A stretch of DNA of 64,000 nt from Corynebacterium sp. 122RC1 (GTDB taxonomy: Bacteria; Actinomycetota; Actinomycetes; Mycobacteriales; Mycobacteriaceae), in contig NZ_JANIKD010000006.1 in assembly GCF_024580955.1 (NCBI RefSeq), positions 62,001 through 126,000 of the forward strand, read 5' to 3'. The notes below the pieces were generated by a model, which had not been told where the DNA came from, did not search any database, and saw nothing but the letters and a program-made list of their open reading frames with translations. The translations under genes were made by a program, and so were the position numbers. Shown piece after piece: positions 19,238 to 27,312 of this stretch; the stretch's first letter is position 1; every line of letters begins with the position of its first letter.

Positions 19238-20202
19238 GCCACAAACTGCAGCGCTTGCATGACCTTGTCCGCATGTTGAACCTCTTGCCTTACTTCAAGG
19301 CGCACCCGGGGCGCTCCATGCTGGAGGCAGCGGCTGACTTGGGCACCACACCTGAGCAAATTCGGGATGACCTCAACCGGTTGTTTTGCTGTGGCCCCGG
19401 TAGCTTGCCTGATGAGCTAGTGGACCTGGACCCCAACCTCAAGGCTGTGCATGTGATCGATGCCCAAGGAATGGATACCGCCTTGCGGCTCACCCGGACC
19501 GAGGCCGGCGCCTTGTTGTTGGCCCTGGAATCCCTGGAACAGGTACCGGGCTTGGTGTCCACAGCAGCGGTGGAGTCTGCGGCAGCGAAGATCCGCGGGA
19601 TCATGGCCCAGGAAGCTGCCGCTGTTGTGGATAGCACCGCGGTTGCGTTAGCACCCGCCGAGGTGCTGGAAACGATTCGCCAGGCAATGGCACAAAGGCA
19701 GCAGCTTCGCTTTAGCTATCTTGGCCAGGGGGAGCAGGAGCCCAGCACAAGGACAGTGAGCGCAGCGAGGTTGTTCACAGCCCAAGGGCATTCCTACCTC
19801 ACTGCTTGGGAGGAAGCCAAGGGGGACCACCGGACGTTCCGGCTGGACCGCATGAGTGCAGTGGAGCTCCACAACCAGGACTCCAGGCCCCACCTGCACC
19901 GGCTTACCCAAGACCCAGAAGACCCTTTTGGATTCGCGCACGTTACGGCGAAGGCACACTTCCTCATTCGCCAGGATGCGTTGTGGCTGGCTGAGGGTAC
20001 AGCCATTGAAGTTCTGGGCGCCTCGGACCAACACGGTTGGGTGGAGTGCAGCGCGCCTCTGGTTGCCCAGGCCTGGCTGGTGGAGTTCGCGTTGCGCAAT
20101 GCTGACCGGGTACGGGTGATCGCACCCGCGGAGGCCGCTGAGGAGGTCCGAGAACGTGCCCAGCGAGCCGCGCAGGCCTATGGCACCCCAGCGCAGGTGT
20201 AG
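19234..20202 (+). CDS. pafC: WYL-domain transcriptional regulator PafC
   Basis: A 322-residue partner of PafB. The N-terminal HTH region contains RMLNLLPYFKAHPGRSMLEA and DLGTTPEQIRDDLNRLF, followed by the WYL domain with LRFSYLGQGEQ, AARLFTAQGHSYLTAW and HRTFRLDRM. ATG 19234 shares ATGA with the pafB stop, indicating coupled translation as expected for obligate partners. The next gene, tatA, has its own promoter-like region 186 bp away, so the pup operon probably ends here, although no terminator is obvious. Confidence 0.92.
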   Translation: MSHKLQRLHDLVRMLNLLPYFKAHPGRSMLEAAADLGTTPEQIRDDLNRLFCCGPGSLPDELVDLDPNLKAVHVIDAQGMDTALRLTRTEAGALLLALESLEQVPGLVSTAAVESAAAKIRGIMAQEAAAVVDSTAVALAPAEVLETIRQAMAQRQQLRFSYLGQGEQEPSTRTVSAARLFTAQGHSYLTAWEEAKGDHRTFRLDRMSAVELHNQDSRPHLHRLTQDPEDPFGFAHVTAKAHFLIRQDALWLAEGTAIEVLGASDQHGWVECSAPLVAQAWLVEFALRNADRVRVIAPAEAAEEVRERAQRAAQAYGTPAQV

Positions 20203-20272
20203 CCGGATCCGCTGCTGACCTGCCAAGTCTGCAAAAACCGAGTGTTTGGGTGAGCATTTGAGCGTTGGGCAC

Positions 20273-20278
20273 TACACT
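20273..20278 (+). promoter_or_regulatory. Putative -10 box (TACACT) of tatA
   Basis: TACACT in the 186-bp pafC-tatA spacer would give a 5' leader of about 100 nt before ATG 20389. No clear -35 element is seen. Confidence 0.35.
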
Positions 20279-20388
20279 TGGCAGGGTGTATAGCAAGTCT
20301 TCTTGCACATCAACCGGAAAAGGTGGTGCTCGCGCCACCGCAGAACCTTGCTCCATACTGCAAGTTTCCCTGTTCTGAAAGGACTCTC

Positions 20389-20691
20389 ATGAGCATTGGA
20401 CCACTCGAAATCGGCATCGTTGTACTGCTCGTGGTACTGCTCTTCGGCGCCAAGAAGCTGCCGGACGCAGCTCGTTCCCTGGGCCGTTCCATGCGTATCT
20501 TCAAGTCCGAAGTCAAGGAAATGAAGAATGACGACGAGCGCTTTGAGCAGCAGCGTCAAATCAACGCAGCAAACCAGCAGAACCCAGCAGGCACCGCTCA
20601 GCCAAACGTTGCGCCGTTGCAGCAGCCAATTCAGCAGCCTGTAGAACAACCAATTCAGCAGCCGCTCCAGCAGCCATACAACCAGCAGTAA
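20389..20691 (+). CDS. tatA: Sec-independent translocase subunit TatA
   Basis: Forms the twin-arginine export pore with TatC. The 100-residue protein has an N-terminal transmembrane helix ([17 protein letters not shown], residues 3-19), the FGAKKLPD hinge and an amphipathic helix ([19 protein letters not shown]), as in the family. The C-terminal third is low-complexity with repeated QQP(I/V/L/Y) units ([19 protein letters not shown]). ATG 20389 follows GAAAGGAC; the longer upstream frame has no similarity. tatC follows 12 bp later. Confidence 0.95.
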   Translation: MSIGPLEIGIVVLLVVLLFGAKKLPDAARSLGRSMRIFKSEVKEMKNDDERFEQQRQINAANQQNPAGTAQPNVAPLQQPIQQPVEQPIQQPLQQPYNQQ

Positions 20692-20703
20692 AACTAAGCG
20701 GAC

Positions 20704-21864
20704 ATGACCCAGAATCAATCCACCCCGGCTTCCGCTTCATCTGCCAATAATGGGGCCACCAAGGTTCCTCGCTCACGGCGGGGTACCGGTGGCCGCGTGC
20801 CGCGCAAGGATGGGAAGAGTGGGAGTAGCTTCGCCGCCAAACTGCGTGTGGTGAAGAACAAGGTATCGGTAGGCCGGCGGCGGGAAAACGCCACCGGTGA
20901 GATGTCCCTGGTGGACCACATCCAGGAGTTGCGTCGGCGTGTGATCATCGCGCTGATCGCCGTGGTGATCGGCACCATCCTGGGGTTCATTTGGTATCAG
21001 TACCGCGTTGGGCCGATTGATTCTTTGGGTGATATTCTGCGTGGCCCTTACTGCAACCTGCCGCCGGAAAAGCGCGCGGACTTCACCAATGATGGTGAGT
21101 GCCGTCTGATTGCAACCAGCCCCTTTGAGATGTTCATTTTGCGCCTTAAGGTGGGTGCGCTTGCCGGTTTGGTGCTGGCCTCACCTGTCTGGCTCGCGCA
21201 AATCTGGGGCTTCATCACCCCTGGATTGCACAAGAATGAACGCCGGTGGACGTTTAGCTTTGTCAGCTCCGCCGTCACATTGTTTGTGCTCGGCGCCATC
21301 TTGGCGTACTTCGTGGTCTCTTACGGCCTGGAGTTCCTCATGTCCATGGGTGATGAGTTCCAGGTGGCAGCCCTCTCCGGTATCCAATACTTCAACTTCC
21401 TGCTTGCCCTACTCATCATTTTCGGCGTGAGCTTCGAGCTGCCGTTGTTGTTGGTGATGCTCAACATCGTGGGTTTGGTGTCCTACGAGTCGTTGAAAGA
21501 CAAGCGCCGCCTCATCATCGTGGGGCTGTTCGTGTTCGCCGCAGTGATGACCCCAGGCCAGGACCCGTTCTCCATGGTGATGCTCGCCTTTGCGTTGAGC
21601 TTGCTGGCGGAACTGGCCATCCAATTCGCGCGGATCAATGACAAGCGCCGTGTCACCGAGCGCCCTGACTGGCTCGATGGAGACGACGAAACGGCCAGCC
21701 AGCTCGACCAGACCCCGGATGACATTGCCCCCGCGGCACCGCTTGCGGGCGAGGCGGCGGTGGCTGCGTCGGCAAGCGAAGCCCCAAGCCCGCTCCATAC
21801 CCCGGATTCCCTGTCTGACCCAGCCCCGCTTGACCAGTCTCGGAACTTTGACGACGTGTTGTAG
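20704..21864 (+). CDS. tatC: Sec-independent translocase subunit TatC with terminal extensions
   Basis: Membrane receptor for twin-arginine signal peptides, with six transmembrane segments. The core starts near residue 67 with MSLVDHIQELRRRVIIALIA (conserved cytoplasmic N-terminal motif) and includes SPFEMFILRLKVG and FGVSFELPLLLVML. Unlike E. coli TatC it has about 65 Lys/Arg/Ser-rich residues before the core and about 75 Ala/Asp/Pro-rich residues after the last helix. The internal ATG at the core has no ribosome-binding site, so I keep 20704. It is coupled to tatA (12-bp gap) and followed by the helicase gene after 26 bp. Confidence 0.94.
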   Translation: MTQNQSTPASASSANNGATKVPRSRRGTGGRVPRKDGKSGSSFAAKLRVVKNKVSVGRRRENATGEMSLVDHIQELRRRVIIALIAVVIGTILGFIWYQYRVGPIDSLGDILRGPYCNLPPEKRADFTNDGECRLIATSPFEMFILRLKVGALAGLVLASPVWLAQIWGFITPGLHKNERRWTFSFVSSAVTLFVLGAILAYFVVSYGLEFLMSMGDEFQVAALSGIQYFNFLLALLIIFGVSFELPLLLVMLNIVGLVSYESLKDKRRLIIVGLFVFAAVMTPGQDPFSMVMLAFALSLLAELAIQFARINDKRRVTERPDWLDGDDETASQLDQTPDDIAPAAPLAGEAAVAASASEAPSPLHTPDSLSDPAPLDQSRNFDDVL

Positions 21865-21890
21865 TCCGGCCTTCATGGTCTAATGGAGCA

Positions 21891-24704
21891 ATGAACACCC
21901 CCTTCTTTGACACCTTTGCACGCACCCTCGGATTCCCGTTGGATGATTTCCAGATTCAAGGGTGCCGCGCGATTGAGCAGGGAAGCGGGGTGTTGGTGTG
22001 TGCACCCACGGGTGCCGGCAAGACCATCGTGGGGGAGTTCGCTGTAGCGTTCGCGCTGCACCAGGGCACAAAATGCTTTTACACCACTCCGATCAAAGCG
22101 CTCTCCAACCAGAAGTACCACGAGCTCGTGGCCAAGCATGGTGAGGAAAACGTCGGCCTGCTCACGGGGGATGTGTCCATCAATCATGACGCCGATGTGA
22201 TCGTGATGACCACCGAAGTGCTCCGCAACATGATCTACGCGCAATCAGAAACGCTGCTGGCGCTGAGCCATGTGGTGATGGATGAGATCCACTTTCTTTC
22301 GGATAAGGCGCGCGGCGCGGTGTGGGAGGAGGCCATCCTGGGCCTTGACGAACACGTCTGCCTCGTGGGACTTTCCGCCACGGTGAGCAACTCTGAGGAG
22401 TTCGGTGCCTGGCTCAACACCGTGCGCGGCCACACCGAGGTCATTGTGTCCGAACACCGCCCTGTGCCGCTGCACCAGTGGATGCTCGTGGGCAGGCGGG
22501 TCCACCCCTTGTTCGCTCCCGGCACCACCGGTGAACTCAACGAGCAGCTCGCGGCGCACATCGCCCGCCTCGAAGGCACCGAGGCAGATCGCTACGCAGG
22601 CCGACGCCACCAGGTCTCGTCACAGGCGGGCTTCCGCTCACGGTCGCAGGGAGATGGGGCTCAATGGGACAGCAGCGGGGGCCGTTCTGGCGGCTCGGGC
22701 CGGAGCGGGCGCACCAGGGCGCAGGACCGTTTCCGCCCGCTTTCCCGGCCGGACGTCCTGGAGATCCTGCAAGGCCATGACATGATGCCGGCTATCACGT
22801 TCATTTTTTCCCGCGCGGGTTGCGACGCCGCCCTGTACCAATGCCAGCGCTCCTCCTTGGTGCTTACTACCCAGCAGGAGGCCCAGGAGATCGCGGAGAT
22901 CGTGGATCAGGGCGTGGCGGAGATCCCCGAGGAAGATCTCAAAGTGTTGGGCTTCCGCCAGTGGCGTTCCGCACTGATGCGCGGCTTCGCAGCACACCAC
23001 GCCGGGATGCTGCCGGCGTTTCGCCACATCGTGGAAGACTTGTTTACCAAGGGGCTCGTGCGCGCGGTCTTTGCCACAGAGACCCTGGCATTGGGGATTA
23101 ACATGCCGGCGCGCACCGTGGTGCTGGAGAAGCTAGTGAAGTACAACGGTGAAGCCCACGTGGACCTCACCCCAGGCCAATACACCCAGCTCACCGGGCG
23201 TGCTGGGCGCCGCGGCATTGACCACATCGGCCACGCGGTGGTCCAGTGGCAGCCAGCGATGGATCCCGCCCAGGTGGCCGGGCTGGCCTCCACCCGCACC
23301 TACCCACTGAACTCCACCTTTGCCCCCGGCTACAACATGAGCGTGAATCTGCTCAAGACCATCGGCTTTAGCCAAGCTCACCAACTTCTGGAGATGAGCT
23401 TTGCGCAATATCAGGCCGACGGCTCCGTGGTGGACGAGGTCCGCGCGATCCAGGTGGCCAAACGCCGGGAAAAAAAGGCTCTGAGGGAGTTTCATGAGGC
23501 CATTGAGGCGCGCGGGCTTGAGCCGGATGCCGCCAGCGCCCTCATGGACTCTTTCCTTGACTACATGGAGTTGCGCACGGAACTCAGCCAAGCGGAACGT
23601 GAGCAAAAGAAGTACGCGATCCAGCAGCGCCAAGCTGAGATCACTAAGGTGCTCGCACGGCTCCAGCTTGGGGAGGTGATCGCGCTGCCTTCGCGGAAGT
23701 CACCTGAGCTGGCGGTGGTGGTGCAGCCGGCCAACAACCCGCATGATCCAAAACCGTGGATCATCATGGAATCCGGGTGGTCTGGGCGCATTGACGTATC
23801 CCAATTTGGCGTGCCCCCGGTGCACATTGGCGTGATGCGACTGCCTCGTGGCGTCATTGCCAAGCCGGGCTCCCAGGTCCATGTGGTGCAGCGACTGTTC
23901 CGGAAGCACTCATTCAGGCGCCCCCGGAAGCTGCGCCATGAGGCACGCACTAAGAACAACGCCAAGGTCAATGCCCTACGCCTGGCCATCCGCGACCATC
24001 AGGCTCACCGCGTGGAAGGCCGCGAGGAGCTGGCCCGCATTGCGGAAGCACTCCAGCGCACCCGCCGCGAGGTTGCCCGCTTGGAATCCACGGTCAGTAA
24101 GGCCACGGACACCTTGGGTCATACCTTTGACCGCATCCTGGGACTGCTCGCCGAGCTGGACTACGTGGAGTTCCGCGAGGGCGTACCCTACATCACCGAG
24201 GAGGGCGAGCGCCTGGCGCTCATCCACAACGAGTCCGACCTCCTGGTGGCCCAGTGCCTCAAGCGGGGCATTTGGGATGGCCTGGACCCGGCCGAGCTCG
24301 CGGGCGTGGTGAGCATGCTGAGTTTTGAAAACCGCAAAGAAACCCGTGGCTCAGCGGATGCCGCCACTGAACCGATGGCCAAGGCAATGAACGCCACCAT
24401 GCGCCTGTGGGATGAGCTCAGCGTAGACGAACGCCGCCACAACCTTCCGATCACCAAGACTCCCGAGCCCGGCTTTGCCCTGGCGATGCACCAGTGGACC
24501 GCGGGCGCTCCGTTGGGCTACTGCTTAGCCGCGGCCGCACAGTCCGGTGCGGAACTCACCCCGGGTGACTTTGTGCGCCAATGCCGCCAGGTAATCGACC
24601 TCCTCGAGCAGGTCCGCAACACCGGCTACAGCGCGGACACCCAGAAAGTGGCCCGCCGTGCCATTGACGCAATCCGACGTGGCGTAGTGGCCATCGGCGC
24701 CTAA
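21891..24704 (+). CDS. helY: Ski2/Mtr4-like superfamily 2 helicase (HelY type)
   Basis: A 937-residue DExH-box helicase of the actinobacterial HelY group. Visible motifs are Walker A APTGAGKTIVGEFA (about residue 39), Ia YTTPIKALSNQKY, DEIH in VVMDEIHFLSDKARG, III GLSATVSN, V ATETLALGINMPARTVV, VI QLTGRAGRRGID, and the Ski2-like insertion and C-terminal DSHCT-type domain. An Arg/Ser/Gly-rich loop (about residues 240-280) interrupts the helicase core. It probably remodels or unwinds RNA. It is convergent with the protease gene, with a 32-bp gap and no clear terminator. Confidence 0.92.
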   Translation: MNTPFFDTFARTLGFPLDDFQIQGCRAIEQGSGVLVCAPTGAGKTIVGEFAVAFALHQGTKCFYTTPIKALSNQKYHELVAKHGEENVGLLTGDVSINHDADVIVMTTEVLRNMIYAQSETLLALSHVVMDEIHFLSDKARGAVWEEAILGLDEHVCLVGLSATVSNSEEFGAWLNTVRGHTEVIVSEHRPVPLHQWMLVGRRVHPLFAPGTTGELNEQLAAHIARLEGTEADRYAGRRHQVSSQAGFRSRSQGDGAQWDSSGGRSGGSGRSGRTRAQDRFRPLSRPDVLEILQGHDMMPAITFIFSRAGCDAALYQCQRSSLVLTTQQEAQEIAEIVDQGVAEIPEEDLKVLGFRQWRSALMRGFAAHHAGMLPAFRHIVEDLFTKGLVRAVFATETLALGINMPARTVVLEKLVKYNGEAHVDLTPGQYTQLTGRAGRRGIDHIGHAVVQWQPAMDPAQVAGLASTRTYPLNSTFAPGYNMSVNLLKTIGFSQAHQLLEMSFAQYQADGSVVDEVRAIQVAKRREKKALREFHEAIEARGLEPDAASALMDSFLDYMELRTELSQAEREQKKYAIQQRQAEITKVLARLQLGEVIALPSRKSPELAVVVQPANNPHDPKPWIIMESGWSGRIDVSQFGVPPVHIGVMRLPRGVIAKPGSQVHVVQRLFRKHSFRRPRKLRHEARTKNNAKVNALRLAIRDHQAHRVEGREELARIAEALQRTRREVARLESTVSKATDTLGHTFDRILGLLAELDYVEFREGVPYITEEGERLALIHNESDLLVAQCLKRGIWDGLDPAELAGVVSMLSFENRKETRGSADAATEPMAKAMNATMRLWDELSVDERRHNLPITKTPEPGFALAMHQWTAGAPLGYCLAAAAQSGAELTPGDFVRQCRQVIDLLEQVRNTGYSADTQKVARRAIDAIRRGVVAIGA

Positions 24705-24736
24705 GCAGCTATCGAGCGCTCGTGGTTGGGTCAGGG

Positions 24737-25303
24737 CTAGTGGCCGAGGAGTTTGCCTCGGTGCGGTGCAACGAGCGCGCAGGTGGCTAGCCCGATGTTG
24801 ATGCCTGCCGGGTCCAGGATCATTGACTGGAGTCCGAGGATCTCCCAGCCTTGGAGCATGGGGCTTCCGGAATCACCTTTGATGGCTTTCCGGTTATGCA
24901 CCACGCTCACGGAGGGATAGGTCCTGGTGCGCCAGTTTCGGCTGAGTTGCAGTGGCCACATGAGCACAGCGATACCGCGTAACAGGCCTTTTGGGGACAC
25001 CATGGAGATCCGCATGCCGGGCAAAAGCCAGCGCGTGGACACATATGGGTAGCGGCGCAATTGGATGGGCCGGCTCAGCCGGAGCACTACGAGGTCCGAT
25101 ACCTCTGTGCCGGGGATCGGCGTGGCACGGATCCGTTGTTTCCCCACCAGGATAGGTAGCGCAGGGGGCAGCTCCCTGAGGAAGTGCCGGACTGTGAGCA
25201 CTTTGGTGGGGCTGATCAGCACGCCAAAACAATAGGTAGTGCCGCTGCGTAGGGTCACCACGGCGTCTTCGGGTGTGGCCTGTTGATCAAGGTGAGCTGT
25301 CAC
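24737..25303 (-). CDS. Small trypsin-like serine protease (S1 fold), no signal peptide
   Basis: A 188-residue protein with the chymotrypsin-type triad order His-Asp-Ser: His40 in VLTVRHFL, Asp70 in EVSDLVVLRL and Ser145 in GDSGSPML. The usual TAAHC around the His is changed to TVRHF. There is no signal peptide or transmembrane segment, so it would be cytoplasmic, or the true start is missed; this is unusual for S1 proteases. GTG 25303 lies 7 nt after a TACACT box (forward 25311-25316), suggesting a leaderless transcript. Substrates are unknown. Confidence 0.75.
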   Translation of the reverse strand: MTAHLDQQATPEDAVVTLRSGTTYCFGVLISPTKVLTVRHFLRELPPALPILVGKQRIRATPIPGTEVSDLVVLRLSRPIQLRRYPYVSTRWLLPGMRISMVSPKGLLRGIAVLMWPLQLSRNWRTRTYPSVSVVHNRKAIKGDSGSPMLQGWEILGLQSMILDPAGINIGLATCALVAPHRGKLLGH

Positions 25304-25310
25304 CTTTTTG

Positions 25311-25316
25311 AGTGTA
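25311..25316 (-). promoter_or_regulatory. -10 box (TACACT) for the leaderless protease gene
   Basis: On the minus strand TACACT ends 7 nt before GTG 25303. Confidence 0.45.
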
Positions 25317-25374
25317 GATCAGGTGTTAAGCATGTTGGCTGCTGGCGCAATGTCGGTGTTGGGGGCACAGGGGT

Positions 25375-25380
25375 TAAGAT
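25375..25380 (+). promoter_or_regulatory. -10 box (TAAGAT) for the leaderless Xaa-Pro peptidase gene
   Basis: TAAGAT ends 7 nt before ATG 25388. The in-frame ATG at 25379 overlaps the box and so cannot be the start of this transcript. Confidence 0.5.
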
Positions 25381-25387
25381 GGCCTGC

Positions 25388-26569
25388 ATGAGTGCAGCAC
25401 ACAATCCCTCGTTGTTTCCTGCCCAGGTGTACGCGGGCCGCCTCACGGCAGCCCAGGAGCACCTGCAGCGTGCAGGCCTTCATGGGGTGGTGATTGGGAC
25501 CGGACCGCACCTGGCCTATTTCACGGGTAGTTGGCTTTCCACCTTTGAGCGCCTGACTGCGTTGATCATCCCTGCCAACGGCACACCGACGATGATCGTG
25601 CCCGCAGTAGACGCAGGTGACCTAGCTCTTTCCGCCGTACCTGAACTGGAAGTCACTGTGCATTCCTGGACGGACGGCGAACCAGCCCACGAATACGCGG
25701 TGGCGGCGCTGCTAGGGTCTAGCGGTGGGGTAACAAACCGGGCGCTCGCGCAACCGGTGAACGTCGGCATCAGCCCCGATCTCAGCGCTGCGCACCTTTT
25801 GAAGATCCAAGAACTCCTGGGCCCAGGTTCGCGGACCGTGTTGGGCACTGAGGTACTCGCTGCGCTCTTTGTGGCCAAGGATCAAGCGGAGATTGCCCAG
25901 TTGCGCCAGGCAGCGCAAGCGATTGACCGCGTTCATGCCGCCGTCCCAGCGCTCCTACAAGCGGGCGTGACTGAGGCCAGCGTGGCTGCCCAGATCCGTG
26001 AGTTAATCCTGCAGGAACATGTGGCGGTGGATTTCACCATCGTGGGCTCCGGCCCAAACGGTGCCAATCCGCACCACGAGTTTTCCTCTCGTGAGCTCGA
26101 AACCGGGGACGTGGTTGTGGTGGACATCGGCGGCACTACCGCATACGGCTATCACTCGGACTGCACCCGCACCTACGTGGTGGGGGATCCGCAGCAGGCG
26201 GAGCCAGAAATCAGAGAAATGTATGAGGTCCTCTACCGTGCCCAAGCCGCTCAGCTTGAGGCGATTCGCCCAGGCGTCACCGCGGAGCACATTGACGCCT
26301 TCGGTAGGGAGATCATCACCCAAGCCGGCTTTGGCGAGTACTTCATCCACCGCACCGGCCACGGCATTGGACTTTCCACCCATGAGGAGCCGAACATCAT
26401 GGCCGGCAACACCCTGGTGTTGGAAGAAGGCATGGCCTTTTCCGTGGAGCCAGGAATCTACCTGCCCGGTGTGGCCGGGGCGCGGATCGAGGACATCGTG
26501 GTGGTCACCGCCCAAGGCGTGGAAGTGCTCAACACACAACCGCGTGAGCTGCAAGGATCCAAGCCATGA
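25388..26569 (+). CDS. pepQ: M24-family Xaa-Pro dipeptidase/aminopeptidase
   Basis: A cytosolic dinuclear-metal pita-bread peptidase cleaving X-Pro bonds, 393 residues. It has an N-terminal creatinase-like domain (about 1-150) and a C-terminal catalytic domain with metal ligands in VVVDIGGTTAYGYHSDCTRTYV (two Asp), HRTGHGIGLSTHEEP (His), EEGMAFSVEPGIY (Glu) and ARIEDIVVVT (Glu). ATG 25388 fits the upstream -10 box; longer in-frame starts are not supported. Its stop overlaps the SDR gene by 4 bp. M. tuberculosis pepE (Rv2089c) lies in an equivalent region (memory). Confidence 0.92.
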   Translation: MSAAHNPSLFPAQVYAGRLTAAQEHLQRAGLHGVVIGTGPHLAYFTGSWLSTFERLTALIIPANGTPTMIVPAVDAGDLALSAVPELEVTVHSWTDGEPAHEYAVAALLGSSGGVTNRALAQPVNVGISPDLSAAHLLKIQELLGPGSRTVLGTEVLAALFVAKDQAEIAQLRQAAQAIDRVHAAVPALLQAGVTEASVAAQIRELILQEHVAVDFTIVGSGPNGANPHHEFSSRELETGDVVVVDIGGTTAYGYHSDCTRTYVVGDPQQAEPEIREMYEVLYRAQAAQLEAIRPGVTAEHIDAFGREIITQAGFGEYFIHRTGHGIGLSTHEEPNIMAGNTLVLEEGMAFSVEPGIYLPGVAGARIEDIVVVTAQGVEVLNTQPRELQGSKP

Positions 26570-27291
26570 GCACGGTCCTCATCCTGGGCGCAACCAGTGA
26601 AATTGGTGGTGAAATAGCAAAGCTGCTGGCTGCAGGAAATACGTTTCACCTGGCCGCACGCCGCCTGGAAGCTCTCGCCCCTCTCCAAAGCCAGCTTGAG
26701 CGCCTAGGCGCGCGCCAGGTCCAGCTCCACGAGTTTGACGCCCTGGATGTCACGCGCATTGAGCCGCTGCTTGCCCAGATCGGGCATCTGGATGTGGCTG
26801 TGGTTTCCTTCGGCATCCTCGGCGATCAAGCCCAGGCTGAGGCCGACCCCGAGCACGCAGCGCTAATCGCGAACACCGACTACACCGCCCAAATCGTGGC
26901 GCTGACCGCGCTCGCAGCGCACATGCGGCAACAGGGCAGCGGCACGATCGTGGCCTTTTCCTCCATCGCAGGGTTCCGGGCGAGGCGCGCGAACTATGTG
27001 TACGGCTCAACCAAAGCTGGGCTGGACGCCTTCTGCCAGGGGCTTAGCGACGCGCTCCACGGTAGCGGGGTGCAGGTGATCACGGCGCGTCCCGGTTTTG
27101 TGATCGGGTCCATGACCGAGGGGATGAAGCCAGCCCCGATGTCTGTGTACGCCACGGACGTTGCTCAGGCGGTGGTTGCCCAGATAGCTCGCGGGAAGTC
27201 GCGCACCCTGTGGATTCCCGCCAAACTGCAAATACTCGCGTGGGTGATGCGGCTAGTTCCACGCCCGATTTGGCGCAAATTGCCGCGCTAA
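26566..27291 (+). CDS. Short-chain dehydrogenase/reductase, Rv2073c/DprE2-like
   Basis: A 241-residue classical SDR: cofactor loop TVLILGATSEIGGEI, the NADP-type Arg pair at LAARRLEAL, SSIAGFRARRANYVYGSTKAG with catalytic Ser, Tyr and Lys, and a basic, hydrophobic C-terminus (ILAWVMRLVPRPIWRKLPR) that could sit on the membrane. The cofactor loop and C-terminus resemble DprE2 (decaprenyl-phospho-arabinose synthesis). The M. tuberculosis neighbour of cobL, Rv2073c, is such an SDR (from memory). It is coupled to pepQ by ATGA and lies 21 bp before cobL. Its substrate is unknown; a role in cobalamin synthesis is not shown by sequence. Confidence 0.85.
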   Translation: MSTVLILGATSEIGGEIAKLLAAGNTFHLAARRLEALAPLQSQLERLGARQVQLHEFDALDVTRIEPLLAQIGHLDVAVVSFGILGDQAQAEADPEHAALIANTDYTAQIVALTALAAHMRQQGSGTIVAFSSIAGFRARRANYVYGSTKAGLDAFCQGLSDALHGSGVQVITARPGFVIGSMTEGMKPAPMSVYATDVAQAVVAQIARGKSRTLWIPAKLQILAWVMRLVPRPIWRKLPR

Positions 27292-27312
27292 GGATGAATT
27301 GAAAAGAAAGCA

